DNA of 43,582 nucleotides, taken from positions 1-43,582 of the forward strand of contig JAPKDW010000005.1 in the NCBI GenBank assembly GCA_028822375.1, read 5' to 3'. This stretch comes from Opitutaceae bacterium (lineage in GTDB: Bacteria > Verrucomicrobiota > Verrucomicrobiia > Opitutales > Opitutaceae). A model generated the notes under the pieces. It was not told the origin of the DNA, did not search any database, and was given only the letters and a program-made list of their open reading frames with translations. The position numbers and the translations under genes were made by a program. This document shows, piece by piece, positions 40,120 to 43,582 of the stretch; positions within the stretch are counted from its first letter, which is position 1; the number at the start of each line of letters is the position of its first letter.

Positions 40120-41082
40120 ATGGGCTGGTTTAAACGAAATCCATTTTTCTATACGATTCTCTCACTCTTGCTTGCAGCGACGGTCGGAGGCGTATGGTTT
40201 GCGTCCAATGGGCGGGACGAATTGGTGGCTCTGAAAGAGCAATACGAGAATAAAAATCGTCAATTGCAAATGTATATCGCACGCTCGCCAGCTCCGACGA
40301 AGGCCAATCTCGATGCTTTGGATCGGAATTACGTTCGTCTCAATGATGAATTTAAGAAAGTCCAATCGTCCTTGAATTTGAATACGTATGATCGAGAACT
40401 CTTTTTCGGTCAAGCTCCGGAGTCACGCAACGATGCGTTCTTCATGGTCGCGAAGTTTGTTGATGATGTTCGCAATATGGCGGTAGGTAGCGGGGTGAAG
40501 GTTCCCGATGATTGCCGGTATGGATTTAGTGAGTACGAGAATGTGGGTCCTGAAGCGGAGTTGGTAGAGAGAGTTCATCGCCAGTCTAAAATCATGGAGT
40601 CGTTGTTATTGACTTTGTTTGATTCTGGAATAAGCGAATTCGTTTCCATTAAACGAGAATCCTCAGTCGAGGAGGATGCGGATAAGGGCGACAGCGGGGA
40701 TTTGTTTAGCTTGAAAAATGGCCGGTCTATTGGTTCGGCAGAGGCATTCAATTCCTTGGCATTCCAATTGGAGTTCAAAGGGCAATCGTTGTCGTTGAGG
40801 AATTTTTTGAATCGGGTGAACAGCTCTTCGCTTCCGTTCTCGATAAACGAAATCGAAGTGAGGCTCGATCGTGAAACCGGTTCGGTAGAGAGTCGCAGCT
40901 CGGTTCTTGAAAATCCATTCGTTGGGTCTAGCGAGACTGAGAGCTCGATGTCAGCGGTACGCGTACCGATTATAGCGGAGAATGAATCGTTCTTCGTCAT
41001 TACGTTAGAGTTTTTAGATTTGGTTGAGAGTCCGGTTACGGCGTCAGTGGATAAGTCGATTGAAGGGAGGAAAGATGTTTAG
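40120..41082 (+). CDS. Amuc_1100-like pilus-like protein (PilO-type)
   Basis: 320 aa. One N-terminal membrane helix (about 10-28, FFYTILSLLLAATVGGVWF) is followed by a coiled-coil stretch (about 33-95) and two small alpha/beta lobes joined by an acidic loop (SSVEEDADKGDSGD). The layout matches Amuc_1100 and the PilO/EpsL-like family, which dimerise through ferredoxin-like lobes in the periplasm. Amuc_1100 of Akkermansia is widely studied for effects on the host; nothing here shows such an activity. Homology is inferred from architecture, length and gene order. The next gene overlaps its end by 8 nt. Confidence 0.83.
   Translation: MGWFKRNPFFYTILSLLLAATVGGVWFASNGRDELVALKEQYENKNRQLQMYIARSPAPTKANLDALDRNYVRLNDEFKKVQSSLNLNTYDRELFFGQAPESRNDAFFMVAKFVDDVRNMAVGSGVKVPDDCRYGFSEYENVGPEAELVERVHRQSKIMESLLLTLFDSGISEFVSIKRESSVEEDADKGDSGDLFSLKNGRSIGSAEAFNSLAFQLEFKGQSLSLRNFLNRVNSSSLPFSINEIEVRLDRETGSVESRSSVLENPFVGSSETESSMSAVRVPIIAENESFFVITLEFLDLVESPVTASVDKSIEGRKDV
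41065..41070 (+). promoter_or_regulatory. Shine-Dalgarno of the Amuc_1099-like gene
   Basis: GGGAGG, 4 nt before ATG 41075 and inside the end of the preceding gene. It fixes the start at MFRFSLSEFL, not at the 17-residue longer frame in the ORF track. Confidence 0.75.
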
Positions 41083-42019
41083 ATTTAGCCTTTCTGAGTT
41101 TTTGGATAAATTTATTTTGCTAGTCGCGATGGTGGTCTTTCTTCTCGTGGGAATATCGAGTATAAAAAGTGTTAAGATTTTGGATACGATATCGCGTCAG
41201 GATGCTCCGATGCTATCGGAGAGCAAAGTGGATGTGGACGTATATGCGGTGGACACTAGCCTGCCGGAAACTCCTTTGTGGGGACGTCCGCAAAGTCAAT
41301 CTCGAGGCGATGATTGGGTGTTCGATGTTTTTACGCCTCCCGTCTTGTATTATAATCCAGCTTCGCGCGAATTTACAGTGACTCCCCCGGAATTGGTTTC
41401 GGCGAATGAGCGGGATCCGTCGAAGGCGTTTGAGATCGAGTTGCTAGAGGTTCGTCAGCGTCCTTATCGCTTGCAGCTCGTGGGGTATGCGGGTAACGAC
41501 GGTGATTACCTGGCCTCTTTCGAGTATATTCCCACAGGCGAGGGTTTGCTCGCTAGGGCGGGAAAACTACTCTCCGAAGCGGGCGTGAAGATTCTTTCGT
41601 TTGAAGTGAAGCAGATGGAAGTCGAGCAAGAGGGTAGTATGCCAGTATTCGAAAACGTTGGCGTAGCGCGGTTGCATGATTACGAAAGCGGCCAGGAGAT
41701 CTTTCTAACCAATCTTGAAACGAAAATCTTCTCCGATCTCGAAGCGCAGGTGCGTTCGGTCGAGAATGGAGATGTGTTTATCGTGCGAGAAGGAAGTCAG
41801 GTAGAACTGGACAACGGATTTTACATTATCGGCGACCTTTCGGAGAACCCACAGGAAGCTATGGTGACGAAGGTTTCGACAGATGGAGGGAAACGGCTAT
41901 CTAAGTTGTTGAAACCGTTGACCGAAGATGACTTTCTTAATCGAGGAATACTGGAACCTAGCCCAACCAGTCCTTTTGCAATCAAACCTCGTGAGGTTCC
42001 ACCCAAGCCTAATAGCTAA
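41075..42019 (+). CDS. Amuc_1099-like pilus-like system protein
   Basis: 314 aa from ATG 41075, supported by GGGAGG. One N-terminal membrane helix (about 12-28, FILLVAMVVFLLVGIS) is followed by a periplasmic part rich in beta strands. Two repeats of similar feel are seen: FDVFTPPVLYYNPASREFTVTP, then later LYDYES-like strands (VARLHDYESGQEIFL). Its place between the Amuc_1100-like gene and the secretin suggests a role like PilP or GspC, linking inner-membrane ring to secretin. Lipoprotein features are absent. It overlaps the preceding gene by 8 nt, so translation is coupled. The secretin gene starts 21 nt later. Confidence 0.82.
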   Translation: MFRFSLSEFLDKFILLVAMVVFLLVGISSIKSVKILDTISRQDAPMLSESKVDVDVYAVDTSLPETPLWGRPQSQSRGDDWVFDVFTPPVLYYNPASREFTVTPPELVSANERDPSKAFEIELLEVRQRPYRLQLVGYAGNDGDYLASFEYIPTGEGLLARAGKLLSEAGVKILSFEVKQMEVEQEGSMPVFENVGVARLHDYESGQEIFLTNLETKIFSDLEAQVRSVENGDVFIVREGSQVELDNGFYIIGDLSENPQEAMVTKVSTDGGKRLSKLLKPLTEDDFLNRGILEPSPTSPFAIKPREVPPKPNS

Positions 42020-42040
42020 GTGCCTCAACTTTCAGCTGCG

Positions 42041-43582
42041 ATGCTTATGAAGAAATCAAAATCCTTTATGTCGAATTTGGCGCTGTGTGCTTTCGTCTCG
42101 ATATTCACCCTCCTCTCTCCGCAAGTTGCGGAAGGCCAAACGGAGATTGATTTGAAGATCCGGTTGATGTCTGAAGCCTTGCAGGCGCGGGATTCCGGAG
42201 ACCTGTCCACGGCGCGTGACCGATTGCAGCAATTGCTGGAGATCGCTCCGGGCGATCGTTCGGTGCAAAGCATTTTAGACAGCGTTGACGGTATGATCGA
42301 TAATAAGGCTCGCTCAGGCGGCGCTGGAAACTCGGTTGATCGGCGGTCGGCTTTGCAGAGCGAAGCGGAGTACCTGGCTCGTTTGGAGGCGGAGCGTATC
42401 GAGAAGTCGATGGTGAGTTCGCGCGAGATTCGAAAAATAGCATTGAGGCAGGCGAAGCGGGGCGATTTTCCTCTCGCATTGAGAACGATTCAAAAAGCGG
42501 TCGAAATGCTCGAGCCGAATCCATTGACTCAGACTTTGATAGATGAGCTAAAACGCGATGAACGCGATATCCTCAGGCAGCGGTCAACTTTTGACGCGAA
42601 ACGCGTGACAGCTTCCGAGTATGGAAGAGCAAGTTTGCCGATCGAGCAAATCAGTCCGGATTTCGTTAACCTCCAGGAGGAGGTCGAAGCCTTGGCGCTC
42701 AGGGGACGAAGCCAATTCGTAGCTGGCGATATCGATGGGGCCGAAGCGACTTTCAAGCGGATTGAAGCTTTGGATCCGAATAACGCGATGGCCAAGAGTT
42801 TTCAGATTCGCATCTCGCAGGAGCGCCAGTCGATGGCCTATTTGAATAAGCTGAAATCTCGAGAGCAACTGCTCGAGGAGGTTTCTAGCGCTTGGCAACG
42901 CCCGGGAATTTACGAAGAGCGACCTGATATCGATCCCACTGTTTTGGGACCAGCTCCTTTGTTGCAGAAGCTTAATCGAATTGTGATTTCAAATGTGAAT
43001 TTCACAGAGCAGCCGCTCAATCGAGTGGTGAATACCTTGAGCGCGATTTCTGAGGAATTCGACAATACGGATACTGGAGCTCGGGGCGTGAATCTCGTTT
43101 TGCTAGATCCGAATAAAACGAATCCGATGGTGAACATCACTTTACGGAATCTTTCGCTGAAGCGTATTTTGGATTTTATCGTAGATTCGGTGGGTTTCCA
43201 GTATGAGATCCAAGAGGATGCGGTTGTCTTGAGGCCAGGAGGCGAAAACCGGAATCTGAATACGGAGGTTTTTCCCGTGTCACGTTCGACGGTTATCCGC
43301 ATGACGGGTATTTCAGGCAGCACTTCGGAAAGCTCTTTTAATGCGGATCCGTTTGTGCCTTCCCAGGGGACTTCTTCGCCTGCTGGTGGAATGGCCAGCG
43401 ATGCGGTCACGATTCGAAACTTTCTTCAGCAGGCTGGCGTAGACTTTTTCGGATCGGAAGGCAGCACTCTCGCATACGATGGATCGGCTATGATCGTGAC
43501 TCAGACCACACGTAATCTGGAACGTATCCGAAATATCCTGAATCGTTACACGGACGTTAAGCAGGTCGAAATCGAAGCGAAA
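42041..43582 (+). CDS. Amuc_1098-like type IV pilus secretin (3' partial)
   Basis: 514 codons are present, open at the window edge, so the gene is absent from the ORF track. ATG 42041 or ATG 42047 starts a signal peptide (KKSKSFMSNLALCAFVSIFTLLSPQVAEG). TPR-like helical repeats follow (LQARDSGDLSTARDRLQQLL; AKRGDFPLALRTIQKAVEML; FVAGDIDGAEATFKRIEALD). Then come secretin N-domains (NVNFTEQPLNRVVNTLSA; NITLRNLSLKRILDFIVDS; YEIQEDAVVLR), ending with TRNLERIRNILNRYTDVKQVEIEAK-type sequence, the usual entry to the next N-domain or the secretin gate. The beta-barrel domain lies beyond the edge. It should form the outer-membrane pore of the pilus-like machine. Confidence 0.88.
   Translation, partial: MLMKKSKSFMSNLALCAFVSIFTLLSPQVAEGQTEIDLKIRLMSEALQARDSGDLSTARDRLQQLLEIAPGDRSVQSILDSVDGMIDNKARSGGAGNSVDRRSALQSEAEYLARLEAERIEKSMVSSREIRKIALRQAKRGDFPLALRTIQKAVEMLEPNPLTQTLIDELKRDERDILRQRSTFDAKRVTASEYGRASLPIEQISPDFVNLQEEVEALALRGRSQFVAGDIDGAEATFKRIEALDPNNAMAKSFQIRISQERQSMAYLNKLKSREQLLEEVSSAWQRPGIYEERPDIDPTVLGPAPLLQKLNRIVISNVNFTEQPLNRVVNTLSAISEEFDNTDTGARGVNLVLLDPNKTNPMVNITLRNLSLKRILDFIVDSVGFQYEIQEDAVVLRPGGENRNLNTEVFPVSRSTVIRMTGISGSTSESSFNADPFVPSQGTSSPAGGMASDAVTIRNFLQQAGVDFFGSEGSTLAYDGSAMIVTQTTRNLERIRNILNRYTDVKQVEIEAK

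Noticed and set aside
1-43582. CRISPR arrays, tRNA or rRNA genes, prophage, integrase, IS elements
   Set aside because: I looked on both strands and saw no regularly spaced repeats, no cloverleaf with a terminal CCA or GGTTCGAATCC-type arm in the gaps, and no transposase or phage proteins.

Overview
The window is about 43.6 kb of dense bacterial chromosome. It most likely comes from a member of the Verrucomicrobiota, probably class Opitutae. The strongest taxonomic clue is the right end (37.7 kb to the edge), where five consecutive plus-strand genes match, in order, the pilus-like protein families named after Akkermansia muciniphila Amuc_1102, Amuc_1101 (PilM-like), Amuc_1100, Amuc_1099 and Amuc_1098 (secretin). 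Base composition looks even throughout. I see no insertion sequence, integrase, CRISPR array, tRNA or rRNA, and no gene-free stretch longer than 300 bases. All assignments come from reading the translations; no database search was possible.

Layout. (1) 1-1262, plus: the 3' part of a PurO-type IMP cyclohydrolase and a SAM methyltransferase. (2) 1307-8549, minus, read right to left: a 30-aa membrane ORF, fabV enoyl reductase, dtd, an HD-domain nucleotidase, a 901-aa DoxX / beta-CASP exonuclease / DNA ligase-like fusion, a DUF3108 protein and a PfkB sugar kinase. (3) 8598-10793, plus: a DsbD/ScsB-type thiol-disulfide reductase, convergent with rpoN (sigma-54). (4) 12.4-15.7 kb: an A-type Fe-S carrier, a UbiE/MenG methyltransferase, a ClpX-like unfoldase without zinc finger, and HU. 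(5) 15.7-25.8 kb, plus: hisS, an alpha/beta hydrolase, serA, plsY, hom, lysC, thrC and cimA, a run devoted mainly to serine, threonine and isoleucine-precursor synthesis. (6) 25.9-29.5 kb, minus: an ExeA/GspA ATPase broken by an in-frame stop, a GspB-like protein, an O6-alkylguanine methyltransferase and cardiolipin synthase. (7) 29.6-32.8 kb, plus: a DivIC/FtsB-like protein, an AGX1-type nucleotide-sugar pyrophosphorylase, a doubtful small ORF and a receiver-PAS-receiver protein. (8) 32.9-37.6 kb, minus: Nudix hydrolase, pdhA-pdhB-pdhC and a DUF420 membrane protein. (9) 37.7 kb to the end, plus: the Amuc_1102-to-1098 pilus-like locus; its secretin gene runs off the edge.

How the genes work together. 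The aspartate-family genes carry carbon from aspartate to threonine (lysC, hom, thrC; no thrB in the window), while cimA offers a threonine-independent route to 2-oxobutanoate for isoleucine. The pdh genes supply acetyl-CoA, which CimA also consumes. FabV and PlsY act in fatty acid and phospholipid synthesis, and Cls makes cardiolipin. The right-end locus is expected to build an envelope-spanning complex: a PilM-PilN fusion at the inner membrane, two single-pass alignment proteins, an exported Ig-like protein and an outer-membrane secretin.

The best candidate for something undescribed is the 901-aa fusion at 3220-5925. It joins a four-helix DoxX membrane domain to a beta-CASP nuclease with an intact HxHxDH motif, then to an ATP-dependent DNA ligase module that has lost its adenylated lysine, two active-site glutamates and the OB fold. 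It reads as a membrane-tethered nuclease guided by a dead ligase. The stop codon splitting exeA, the orphan pseudo-receiver protein and the zinc-finger-less ClpX are further points of interest.
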